A stretch of 8,723 nucleotides of DNA from an uncultured Lysobacteraceae bacterium (GTDB taxonomy: Bacteria > Pseudomonadota > Gammaproteobacteria > Xanthomonadales > Xanthomonadaceae), in contig CAMLSB010000068.1 in the NCBI GenBank assembly GCA_946482565.1, positions 1 to 8,723 on the forward strand. The letters run 5' to 3'. This document shows, in pieces, positions 1 through 6,773 of the stretch. Every line of letters starts with the position of its first letter. Position 1 is the stretch's first letter. The position numbers were made by a program, and so were the translations under genes. The notes under the pieces are model-generated. The model saw nothing but the letters and a program-made list of their open reading frames with translations, was not told the origin of the DNA and made no database searches.

Positions 1-1
1 G

Positions 2-1429
2 ATCTACGGCGTGTCCACCGGCTTCGGCAGCAATGCCGACAAGCTGCTTGGCGGCAGTGATCCGTCGCTGTACGCGAAGCTGCAGCGCAACCTGATCGAA
101 ACGCATGCCGTCTGCGTCGGCGAGCCCTTCGCACCCGATGTCGTCCGCGCGATGCTGTGCATCCGCATCAACACGCTGCTGCGCGGCCACTCCGGCATCC
201 GCGTGCGGACGCTGCAGGCGCTGGCGGCGATGCTCAACGCGGGCGTGGTGCCGGTCGTGCCGCAGCTCGGTTCCGTCGGCGCCTCGGGCGACCTGGCCCC
301 GCTGTCGCACCTGGCGATCGTGCTGATCGGCGGCGGCGAAGCCTTCTTCGCCGGCGAGCGCCTGCCCGGCGGCGAAGCCCTGCGGCGCGCCGGCCTGCTG
401 CCTATCGAGCTGACGATCAAGGAAGGCCTCGCGCTGAACAACGGCACCGCGCAGATGCTCGCCACGGGCGTGCTTGCGCTGGCGAAGCTGGAGGCGCTGC
501 TCGACACCGCCGACATCGCCGCGGCGATGACGCTCGATGCGTTCGCCGGGCGCCTTGGCGCCTACGCCGAGGAAGTGCATGCGCTGCGCCCGCATCCGGG
601 CCAGGTGCATGTCGCCGCGCGCCTGCGCGCGCTGCTGGCGGGCTCGACGCTGGCCGACATCGCGTACGACCGCGTCCGCGGCAAGAAGGTGCAGCCGCAG
701 GACAGCTATTCGCTGCGCTGCGTGCCGCAGGTGCACGGCGCCGTGCGCGATGCCGTCGCGCAGGCCGCGCGCGTCTTCGAGATCGAGCTCAATGCGGTCA
801 CCGACAATCCGCTGGTATTCCCGGAAGCCGTCGACGCGCCGCTGGACCGCCAGGTGATTTCCGCCGGGCACTTCCACGGCATGCCGCTCGCGCTGGCGAT
901 GAGCTACGTCAAGGCCGCGATCCCCGTGCTCGCGTCGATCTCGGAGCGACGCCTCAACAAGCTCGTGGACCCGGCGACCAGCGATGGCCTGCCGGGCTTC
1001 CTCGTCGGCAACGAGGACGGCACCGAATCCGGCTTCATGATCATCCAGTACACCGCCGCGGCGATCGTCAACGACCTCGCCAGCCGCGCGATGCCCGCGA
1101 CCGTCTACTCGATCCCGACATCCGCGAACGCCGAGGACCACGTGTCCATGGGCGCGAACGAGGCGCGGCACGTGCTGGCGATGGCCGACGACCTCGGCAA
1201 GGTGCTGGCGCTGGAGCTGATGACCGCCGCGCAGGCGCTGGACCTGCGCGTGCGCATGGTCGAAGGCGAGGCGCATCCGGGCATCGCCGTGGCCGCCGCG
1301 CATGCCGCGATCCGCGAACGCATCGCCTTCCTCGCGCGCGACCGCGCGCTCGACGGCGACGTCCGCGCCGCACTGGCCCTGGTCGACGACGGCAGCGTGC
1401 TGGCCGCCGCGAGGGCCGTGGTGCCGTGA
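2..1429 (+). CDS. hutH: Histidine ammonia-lyase (HutH), 5'-truncated by the window edge
   Basis: Converts L-histidine to trans-urocanate and ammonia, the first step of histidine degradation, in the cytoplasm. The frame is open from base 2, and 475 codons are visible before the TGA at 1427-1429. The family is about 510 residues and the fragment begins at the conserved YGVSTGFG motif (Tyr53 region of Pseudomonas HutH), so roughly 50 N-terminal residues are missing. The Ala-Ser-Gly triplet that cyclises into the MIO electrophile is at bases 281-289 within GSVGASGDLAPLSH. QDSYSLRCVPQVHG (active-site Arg) and the EDHVSMG motif near the C-terminus are the HAL-type versions of these motifs, which argues against a phenylalanine or tyrosine ammonia-lyase or the aryl-polyene paralogue. 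The next gene starts inside the stop codon (GTGA, 1426-1429). Other hut genes, if clustered, would lie upstream. Confidence 0.95.
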   Translation: MYGVSTGFGSNADKLLGGSDPSLYAKLQRNLIETHAVCVGEPFAPDVVRAMLCIRINTLLRGHSGIRVRTLQALAAMLNAGVVPVVPQLGSVGASGDLAPLSHLAIVLIGGGEAFFAGERLPGGEALRRAGLLPIELTIKEGLALNNGTAQMLATGVLALAKLEALLDTADIAAAMTLDAFAGRLGAYAEEVHALRPHPGQVHVAARLRALLAGSTLADIAYDRVRGKKVQPQDSYSLRCVPQVHGAVRDAVAQAARVFEIELNAVTDNPLVFPEAVDAPLDRQVISAGHFHGMPLALAMSYVKAAIPVLASISERRLNKLVDPATSDGLPGFLVGNEDGTESGFMIIQYTAAAIVNDLASRAMPATVYSIPTSANAEDHVSMGANEARHVLAMADDLGKVLALELMTAAQALDLRVRMVEGEAHPGIAVAAAHAAIRERIAFLARDRALDGDVRAALALVDDGSVLAAARAVVP

Positions 1430-3042
1430 CGCGCGTCGGCGGCCTCGCGCGGATCGCCGCCGGCGCGTTGGCGCTCGCCGCCGCCGCGATGCCGGTTGCC
1501 CCGGCGTTCGCGCAGTCGCCGTCCGCAACGACACCCGCGATGATGACAGGCGCGGTCTTCGAGGATGCCAACGGCAACGGCACCCGCGACGCGGGCGAAC
1601 ATGGCATTGCAGGCGTCCGGATTTCCAACGGCCGCGACCTGGTCGCCAGCGCCGCCGATGGCAGCTACCGGATAGCGTTGCGTGACGAGACGCCGATATT
1701 CGCGATCAAGCCGTCGGATCGAGCATTTGGTCGGCGCGCCGATGGCCTGCCCGCGTCCTGGTTCGTTCCCATGCCTATCGCCAGGGCAGGCGTTCTTGCC
1801 CCTTGGGATTTCCATTTCGACGTCGGGTTGTCGCCGCGCCACGCCATGCGCGGCCCGATGCAGGTGCTGCTGTTCACCGATCCGCAGGTGAAATCGGAGA
1901 TCGACGTCGGCTACTACCGCCGCGACATCGTCGAGCCGCTGCGCGGCAGCGGCGCGCGCCTGGGCCTGACGCTCGGCGACCTCGCGGACGATACGCCGCA
2001 GCTGTATCCCGAACTCAACGAAGTGACCGCGACGCTCGGCTTGCCTTGGCTGCACGTGCCGGGTAACCACGACGTCGATCCGGGTGCCACCGACGACGCG
2101 ACCTCGCTGCAGGCCTTCCATGCGAGCTACGGCCCCGATACGTTCGCGTGGGAAGAACCCGGTGCGACGTTCATCGGCCTCGACGACATCGTCGCCATGC
2201 CCGGGCAGCGCCCGGCCTACGTCGGCGGCCTGCGCGAGGACCAGTTCGCGTTCCTCGAGGCCTACCTCCCGACGGTGCCGAAGGATCGATTGCTGGTGAT
2301 CGGCGTGCACATTCCGTTCTTCGACGCCGCTGCTCCCGGAGCGCCGCCGACGTTCCGCCCGGCCGATCGCGAGCGCCTGTTCGCGCTGCTGCGCGATTTC
2401 CCGCACGTGCTGCTGCTCAGCGGCCACACCCACAACCAGCAGCACTTCTTCCACGATGCGAGCGACGGCTGGCACGGCGCGCAGCTGCTGCACGAATACA
2501 ACGTCGGCGCGGCCTGCGGCGCGTTCTGGTCCGGCGTGGAGGATGCCGACGGCATTCCCGACAGCACGATGAGCGACGGCACGCCGAACGGCTACGCCGT
2601 GCTCAACGTGCGCGAACATGGCGACTACGCGCTGGCCTGGCACAACGCCCGCGACGCGGCGGACGCGCAGATCGGCCTGTGGGCGCCGAAGGTGCTGCGC
2701 CGCGGCGCCTATCCGGCATGGGGCGTGTACGCCAACGTGTACATGGGCGACGACGCGTCGCGCGTCGAATACCGCATCGACGACGGCGACTGGAAGCCGA
2801 TGCGGCGGGTGCTGCAGCCCGATCCGCGCCTGCTCGCCGAGAACGCGAAGGACGACACTGCCGACGCGCTGCGCGGCTACGACCGTTCGCCCGAAGCCAC
2901 GCCATCGAAGCACCTGTGGCGGGGCGCGCTCGCGACCGGCCTCGCCGCCGGCGTGCACCGCGTCGACGTGCGCTATTTCGATCGTTGGCGCGGAGAACAG
3001 CGCACCGCGACGTCGTACCGGCTCGACGAAGCCGCTCCCTGA
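1426..3042 (+). CDS. Exported calcineurin-like metallophosphoesterase
   Basis: 538 residues from a GTG overlapping the hutH stop; GAGGG at 1411-1415 could serve as ribosome binding site. This start gives a signal peptide: Arg residues at 3 and 9, a hydrophobic Ala/Leu core, and APAFA before Gln30, a good signal peptidase I site. The later ATG at 1489 would destroy it. Residues about 42-80 form a small beta domain opening with DANGNGTRDAGE (47-58), like the calcium-binding loop of SdrD-B or Metallophos_N domains. The catalytic domain shows D152-P-Q154, GD185, G-N214-H215-D216, H295 and GH334-T-H336, the two-metal phosphoesterase set. The first motif is Asp-x-Gln rather than Asp-x-His. The remaining C-terminal part resembles the C-terminal domain found in this architecture. 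The substrate is unknown; it probably acts in the periplasm or outside the cell. Overlap with hutH suggests cotranscription, but no metabolic link is evident. Confidence 0.9.
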   Translation: MTRVGGLARIAAGALALAAAAMPVAPAFAQSPSATTPAMMTGAVFEDANGNGTRDAGEHGIAGVRISNGRDLVASAADGSYRIALRDETPIFAIKPSDRAFGRRADGLPASWFVPMPIARAGVLAPWDFHFDVGLSPRHAMRGPMQVLLFTDPQVKSEIDVGYYRRDIVEPLRGSGARLGLTLGDLADDTPQLYPELNEVTATLGLPWLHVPGNHDVDPGATDDATSLQAFHASYGPDTFAWEEPGATFIGLDDIVAMPGQRPAYVGGLREDQFAFLEAYLPTVPKDRLLVIGVHIPFFDAAAPGAPPTFRPADRERLFALLRDFPHVLLLSGHTHNQQHFFHDASDGWHGAQLLHEYNVGAACGAFWSGVEDADGIPDSTMSDGTPNGYAVLNVREHGDYALAWHNARDAADAQIGLWAPKVLRRGAYPAWGVYANVYMGDDASRVEYRIDDGDWKPMRRVLQPDPRLLAENAKDDTADALRGYDRSPEATPSKHLWRGALATGLAAGVHRVDVRYFDRWRGEQRTATSYRLDEAAP

Positions 3043-3053
3043 GGCGCATGGGG

Positions 3054-3079
3054 GCCCCGGCCCGCGATCGGGCAGGGGC
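3054..3079 (+). terminator. GC-rich hairpin after the phosphoesterase gene, possible weak terminator
   Basis: GCCCC (3054-3058), a G/A mismatch (3059 with 3074), GCCCG (3060-3064), a CGAT loop (3065-3068), CGGGC (3069-3073) and GGGGC (3075-3079) form a stem of ten pairs with one mismatch and a tetraloop. It begins 11 bases after the phosphoesterase stop. Only a poor T-run (TTGACTT) follows, so it is not a textbook intrinsic terminator. It may slow polymerase, protect the 3' end, or help insulate the hut-side transcript from the his promoter that starts right behind it. Confidence 0.45.
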
Positions 3080-3109
3080 TTGACTTCCCCGGACCGCGTG
3101 AATTAATGT
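3080..3109 (+). promoter_or_regulatory. Candidate sigma70 promoter of the repressor-his operon
   Basis: TTGACT at 3080-3085 matches the -35 consensus at five of six positions. After an 18-base spacer, TAATGT (3104-3109) keeps the three most important -10 bases (first T, second A, last T). The -10 overlaps the left arm of the perfect palindrome, as expected for a repressed promoter. Transcription would begin near 3116, leaving a leader of about 20 nt before the ATG at 3137. The -10 match is modest and alternatives inside the palindrome (TATTAA at 3109, TACATT at 3123) exist but lack good -35 partners. Confidence 0.5.
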
Positions 3110-3128
3110 ATTAACACGTTAATACATT
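3105..3128 (+). promoter_or_regulatory. Perfect 24-bp palindromic operator, likely bound by the adjacent TrpR-like repressor
   Basis: AATGTATTAAC (3105-3115), centre AC, GTTAATACATT (3118-3128): an 11-base arm repeated exactly in inverted orientation, one helical turn per half, in an AT-rich island of otherwise very GC-rich DNA. The core GTATTAAC..GTTAATAC resembles the GTACTAGTT/AACTAGTAC layout of the E. coli trp operator, bound by TrpR, a relative of the product of the next gene. It covers the putative -10 and start point and ends 8 bases before the repressor ATG, so autorepression together with control of the his genes is the simplest model. The binding protein is inferred from position and family. 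Confidence 0.8.
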
Positions 3129-3136
3129 CGCACACG

Positions 3137-3469
3137 ATGAAGCAGCGTCCCGAACCCTTGCCGCCCCGCGACGCCAGCGCCTCCTTCCGGGCGCTGGCGC
3201 GGGCGCTTGCGGAACTGGACGACCCGAAGGACGTCGCGGCGTTCCTCGAGGACCTGTGCACGCCCGCCGAGCTCGAGGCCATGGCCGACCGCTGGCGGGT
3301 CGTGCCGTTGCTGGAGCAGGGCCTGCCGTACCGCGAGATCCACGACCGCACCCAGGTCAGCGTCACCACCGTGGGCCGCGTCGCCCGCACCCTCGAGCGC
3401 GGTACCGGCGGCTACGCCACCGCGCTGGCGCGCACGCGCCGCCACCACCACCACCACGCTTCCCACTAG
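3137..3469 (+). CDS. TrpR/YerC-family transcriptional repressor, putative regulator of the his operon
   Basis: 110 residues. Residues about 17-93 match the YerC/YecD branch of the TrpR superfamily: FLEDLCTPAELEAMADRW (36-53), then LLEQGLPYREIHDRTQVSVTTVGRV, with the helix-turn-helix at about 64-86 and a terminal GTGGY (89-93). Members are all-helical dimeric DNA-binding proteins; the effector here is unknown but histidine is a natural guess. The ATG at 3137 is the only sensible start, since the next Met (49) is inside the fold. There is no Shine-Dalgarno sequence before it, so translation may be weak or of a short-leader type. hisG begins 12 bases after the TAG. Odd feature: the tail after the fold ends RRHHHHHASH, with six His in the last eight residues, five of them consecutive CAC codons. 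TrpR-like genes before hisG have, to my recollection, been proposed as his-operon regulators (HisR) in xanthomonads; that is unverified here. Confidence 0.88.
   Translation: MKQRPEPLPPRDASASFRALARALAELDDPKDVAAFLEDLCTPAELEAMADRWRVVPLLEQGLPYREIHDRTQVSVTTVGRVARTLERGTGGYATALARTRRHHHHHASH
3442..3457 (+). repeat. CCA trinucleotide run encoding five consecutive histidines
   Basis: Five tandem CCA units plus C give CAC x5 in the repressor frame (codons at 3443-3457), followed by GCT TCC CAC TAG. The run lies 24 nt before the hisG ATG. It is both a short tandem repeat that could gain or lose units by slippage and a His-codon cluster of the kind found in his leader peptides. Confidence 0.85.
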
Positions 3470-3473
3470 AAGG
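3468..3473 (+). promoter_or_regulatory. Ribosome binding site of hisG
   Basis: AGAAGG overlaps the TAG stop of the repressor gene (3467-3469) and is 8 nt before the hisG ATG at 3482. It is a good Shine-Dalgarno match and fixes the hisG start. Because ribosomes terminating the repressor gene occupy it, hisG translation is likely coupled to passage through the poly-His codons. Confidence 0.7.
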
Positions 3474-3481
3474 CTGCCCGC

Positions 3482-4396
3482 ATGGCTGACACCGCCCTGC
3501 AGGCGGTGCGCCAGCGATTGCGCATCGCCATACAGAAGAACGGACGACTCGGAGAACCCGCGCGCGCGCTGCTGTCCGCCTGCGGCCTGGCCTGGCGCGA
3601 ACAGCGCGACCAGCTGTTCTGCCAGGCCGAGGACGCGCCGTTCGACCTGCTGCTCGTCCGCGACGACGACATCCCGCGGCTGCTGGCGGAAGGGCATTGC
3701 GAGCTGGGCATCGTCGGGCGCAACGTGCTCGGCGAGCAGTGTGCGCGGGCCCGCGAACAAGGCGCCGTCCCGTCCCTCGTCGAGCTGCGCGCGCTCGCTT
3801 TCGGCGAGTGCCGGCTCGCGCTGGCGGTACCGGACACGCAACCGTGGATCGGCCCCTCGGGACTGGCCGGGCAGCGTATCGCCACCAGCCATCCGTCCCT
3901 GCTGCGCGCCTGGCTCGCGGAGCGCCGCATCGACGCGCGCGTCGTGACCTTGTCCGGATCGGTGGAGATCGCGCCACGCCTCGGCCAGGCGGAAGCCGTG
4001 TGCGATCTCGTTTCCTCCGGCCGCACGCTGGCCGCCAACCGGCTCGTGCCGGTCGAGGACGTGCTCGCCAGCGAGGCCGTGCTGGCCGGATCCGGCCAGC
4101 CGTTGGATCCGGTGCGGGGCGCGCTGCTCGATGGCCTGCTGCGGCGCATCGACGGCGTCCTGCGCACGCGCGACCGCCGGCTCCTGGTGTTCAGCGCGCG
4201 TCGCGCGGCGTTGCCGGGATTGCTGGCCCTCATGCCCGACGCCGGTCCTCCGACGGTTTGTTCCATCGAGGACGGCGACAGCGTTTCGCTGCAGGCCTTG
4301 TGGCCCGGCATCGTGTCCTGGCAACGGCTGGAAGCGCTGGAGCGCGCCGGCGCGCGCGGGCTGATGGTGCTGCCCGTCGAGAGGATGCTGGCATGA
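3482..4396 (+). CDS. hisG: ATP phosphoribosyltransferase, long form (HisG)
   Basis: 304 residues. Catalyses the committed first step of histidine synthesis, ATP plus PRPP to N1-phosphoribosyl-ATP, in the cytoplasm. It aligns along its whole length with E. coli HisG (299 residues): [11 protein letters not shown] near the N-terminus, [45 protein letters not shown] and the PRPP-binding DLVSSGRTL at 175-183. The C-terminal part (from about residue 225) is the ACT-like regulatory domain ending in VLPVERMLA, which binds histidine for feedback inhibition in the long form, so no HisZ subunit is needed. The last four bases (4393-4396, ATGA) overlap the hisD start. A 7-bp hairpin sits within codons 3-9. 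Confidence 0.97.
   Translation: MADTALQAVRQRLRIAIQKNGRLGEPARALLSACGLAWREQRDQLFCQAEDAPFDLLLVRDDDIPRLLAEGHCELGIVGRNVLGEQCARAREQGAVPSLVELRALAFGECRLALAVPDTQPWIGPSGLAGQRIATSHPSLLRAWLAERRIDARVVTLSGSVEIAPRLGQAEAVCDLVSSGRTLAANRLVPVEDVLASEAVLAGSGQPLDPVRGALLDGLLRRIDGVLRTRDRRLLVFSARRAALPGLLALMPDAGPPTVCSIEDGDSVSLQALWPGIVSWQRLEALERAGARGLMVLPVERMLA
3490..3508 (+). other. Hairpin at the 5' end of hisG
   Basis: CACCGCC (3490-3496), loop CTGCA, GGCGGTG (3502-3508): a perfect 7-bp stem starting 8 nt after the A of the hisG ATG. A second small stem, GCGAT/ATCGC (3514-3528), follows. There is no T-run, so no intrinsic terminator. The GGCGG part could instead pair with CCGCC just before the His codons (3438-3442). 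In such GC-rich DNA this may be chance. Confidence 0.3.
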
Positions 4397-5691
4397 GGCG
4401 CGTGGACTGGTCGCGCCTGGACGAGGCAGGCAGGCAGCGCATCCTGCAACGCCCCGCGCGTCGCGCCGAAGCGGGCGTGCAGGCGACGGTCGCCGCGATC
4501 TTCGACGCGGTCGCCGCGCGGGGCGATGCGGCGCTGCGCGAATTCGCCGAACGCTTCGATGGCGCGGCGCCAGCGCGCTTCGAACTCGACGAAGGCTCGA
4601 TCGGCGCAGCGTCGACGCAGTTGCCTCCCGCGCTGCGCGCCGCCATCGACGAAGCGGCGACGCGCATCGAGGCCTTCCACCGCGCCTGCCTGTCCGCGGA
4701 CATCGCGCTCGAGACCGCCGCGGGCGTCCGCTGCGAGCGCGTGTTCCGTCCCATCGACAGCGTCGGGCTGTACGTTCCCGCCGGAAGCGCGCCGCTGCCA
4801 TCCACCGCGCTAATGCTCACGATTCCGGCGATGCTCGCGGGGTGCCGGCGCATCGTCCTGTGCACGCCGCCGGGCGCCGGCGGCGCGCCGGATCCCGCGG
4901 TGCTCGCGGTGGCGGCGCGGGTGCCGGGCATCCGTGTCTTCGCACTCGGCGGCGCGCAGGCGATCGCTGCGATGGCGCTGGGCACCGCAAGCGTCCCGCG
5001 CTGCGACAAGCTGTTCGGCCCGGGCAACGCGTATGTCGACGCCGCCAAGCAGTTCGCGGCGCAGCGGCCCGGCGGCCCGGCGATCGATCTGCCCGCGGGG
5101 CCGTCGGAGCTGCTGGTGATCGCCGATTCGGGCGCCGATCCCGCGTTCGTCGCCGCCGACCTGCTGTCGCAGGCCGAGCACGGGCCGGACTCGCAGGTCC
5201 TGTTGCTGTCCGACGATGCCGCATTCCTCGATGCCGTGGATGCCGCGCTCGCGGAACAGTTGCCCCGCCTGCCGCGCGCCGCGTTCGCGCGCGAGGCGCT
5301 GGCGTCGTCGCATGCCGTGCTCGTCCCCACGCTCGACCAGGCGTTCGCGATCAGCAACGCCTACGCACCCGAGCACCTGTCGCTGGCGCTGCGCGAGCCG
5401 CGCGCCTGGCTCGGTCGCGTCGAGTCGGCGGGCGCCGTGTTCCTCGGCGACTGGACGCCCGAGACGCTGGGCGATTACTGCAGCGGGAGCAACCACGTGC
5501 TGCCGACCGGCGGCAGTGCCCGCGCCTGGAGCGGCTTGTCGGTGGATGCGTTCCGCAAGGCCATCGCGGTCCAGGAGGCGACGCGCGCGGGGCTGGAAGG
5601 CGCCGGGCCCTGCGCGGCGACGCTGGCGCGGGCGGAGCGCCTCGTCGCGCACGCGCGCGCGGTCGAACTGCGGCTGGAGCGGGCGGCATGA
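4393..5691 (+). CDS. hisD: Histidinol dehydrogenase (HisD)
   Basis: 432 residues. Zinc-dependent, NAD-linked four-electron oxidation of L-histidinol to L-histidine by way of histidinaldehyde, the last two steps of the pathway. All key residues are present, each one position beyond the E. coli numbering: zinc ligands Q260 and H263 (SQAEHG), D361 (LGDYCSG) and H420 (VAHARAV), and the catalytic pair E327-H328 in [22 protein letters not shown] and the [11 protein letters not shown] stretch are also typical. The ATG at 4393 overlaps the hisG stop; GAGAGGA just upstream (4379-4385) is a good ribosome binding site. The stop in turn overlaps the hisC start (5688-5691). Confidence 0.98.
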   Translation: MRRVDWSRLDEAGRQRILQRPARRAEAGVQATVAAIFDAVAARGDAALREFAERFDGAAPARFELDEGSIGAASTQLPPALRAAIDEAATRIEAFHRACLSADIALETAAGVRCERVFRPIDSVGLYVPAGSAPLPSTALMLTIPAMLAGCRRIVLCTPPGAGGAPDPAVLAVAARVPGIRVFALGGAQAIAAMALGTASVPRCDKLFGPGNAYVDAAKQFAAQRPGGPAIDLPAGPSELLVIADSGADPAFVAADLLSQAEHGPDSQVLLLSDDAAFLDAVDAALAEQLPRLPRAAFAREALASSHAVLVPTLDQAFAISNAYAPEHLSLALREPRAWLGRVESAGAVFLGDWTPETLGDYCSGSNHVLPTGGSARAWSGLSVDAFRKAIAVQEATRAGLEGAGPCAATLARAERLVAHARAVELRLERAA

Positions 5692-6773
5692 ACGCCTCCT
5701 CGACCGGCGTCCTGCGCGAGGACCTGCGCGATTTCGCGGGCTATGCGTCCGCGCGCCAGCAGGCGGTGGATGCGGCCATCCGCCTGGATGCGAACGAGTC
5801 GCCGTGGCCGAGCGCCGCGGACGTGCCGGCCGGGCTGCGCTGCTACCCCGAGCCGCAGCCGCGCGCGCTGGCGACGGCGCTGGCGCAGCTGCATGGCGTG
5901 GCGCCCGAACGCGTGCTGGCCACGCGCGGCAGCGACGAGGGCATCGACCTGCTGCTGCGCGCGACCTGCGCGCCGGGGCGGGGCGCGATCGTCACCACGC
6001 CGCCGACCTTCGGCATGTACGCGGTCTGCGCCCGGCTGCATGGCGCGCGCGTGCTGGAGGTGCCCTTGCTCGACGGCGGCGACGGATTCCGCGTCGACCT
6101 CGCTGCAGTCGGCGACGCGGTCCTCGCTTCGGGCGCGCGCCTGGTGTTCCTGTGCTCGCCCGGCAATCCCACGGGCGACGTCGTGCCTCTGGCCGGCATC
6201 GCGGCACTGGCGCGACGCCTGGCGGGGAGCGCCCTGGTCGTCGTCGACGAGGCCTATGGCGAGTACGCCGGCGTGGCGTCGGCGGCGTCGCTGCCGGAGG
6301 CGGCTAACAACGTCGTCGTGCTGCGCACCCTGTCGAAGGCGCATGCGCTTGCCGGCGCGCGCATCGGCTGCGTCATCGCGCCGCCGCTGATCGTCGCGGC
6401 GCTGCGGCGGTGCCAGGCGCCGTATCCGCTGCCTGCGCCGAGCGTGGCGGCCGCGCTCGCGGCGCTGGCACCCGGCGCGCTGGCGCGCACGCAGGCACGG
6501 GTCCGGCGCATCCGCAGCGCGCGCGGCGGGCTCGCCGCGCGCCTGCGCGCGCTGCCGGCGGTGCGGCGCGTCGACGCCTCCGGCGGCAACTTCCTGCTGC
6601 TGCGGCTGGTCGACGCCGATGCCGCCATCGCCCGGCTGCGCGCGGCGGGCATCGCCGTGCGCGACATGCGGTCGGCGCCGTCGCTCGCCGACGCGGTCCG
6701 CGCCACCGTCGGTACCGCGCGACAGAACGCGGCGTTGTTCGACGCGCTGGCGCAGTCGGGGGAGGGCGCATGA
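5688..6773 (+). CDS. hisC: Histidinol-phosphate aminotransferase (HisC)
   Basis: 361 residues, normal for the family. A PLP enzyme of fold type I that transfers the amino group of glutamate to imidazole-acetol phosphate, giving L-histidinol phosphate. Visible landmarks are [10 protein letters not shown] near the N-terminus, [10 protein letters not shown] (phosphate-binding loop), N160 in SPGNPTG, D187 and Y190 in VVDEAYGEY, the Schiff-base lysine K217 in [15 protein letters not shown]225, and RATVGT near the end for substrate phosphate/carboxylate recognition. GGAG at 5676-5679 precedes the ATG by 8 nt. Start and stop both overlap neighbours by 4 bases, with hisD upstream and hisB downstream, so it is translated as part of the his chain. 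Confidence 0.97.
   Translation: MNASSTGVLREDLRDFAGYASARQQAVDAAIRLDANESPWPSAADVPAGLRCYPEPQPRALATALAQLHGVAPERVLATRGSDEGIDLLLRATCAPGRGAIVTTPPTFGMYAVCARLHGARVLEVPLLDGGDGFRVDLAAVGDAVLASGARLVFLCSPGNPTGDVVPLAGIAALARRLAGSALVVVDEAYGEYAGVASAASLPEAANNVVVLRTLSKAHALAGARIGCVIAPPLIVAALRRCQAPYPLPAPSVAAALAALAPGALARTQARVRRIRSARGGLAARLRALPAVRRVDASGGNFLLLRLVDADAAIARLRAAGIAVRDMRSAPSLADAVRATVGTARQNAALFDALAQSGEGA

Noticed and set aside
157..1425. Upstream in-frame extension of the phosphoesterase reading frame across hutH
   Set aside because: This part is the +2 shadow of hutH, Arg/Ala/Gly-rich. The real protein begins at the GTG at 1426, where a clean signal peptide follows.
1105..2958. Long open frame of 617 codons on the minus strand, opposite the phosphoesterase and the end of hutH
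   Set aside because: It is rich in Arg, Ala, Val and His, has no recognisable domain and lies opposite two clearly conserved genes. High GC third positions remove stop codons from antisense frames.
3490..3528. Classical transcription attenuator after the His codons
   Set aside because: Small hairpins exist but none is followed by a T-run and no clear mutually exclusive terminator/antiterminator pair is visible. Only a looser translational or Rho-linked mechanism remains possible.
3119..4801. Minus-strand open frame of 560 codons opposite the repressor, hisG and hisD
   Set aside because: Composition is that of a shadow frame, it has no domain or ribosome binding site, and it crosses the his promoter.
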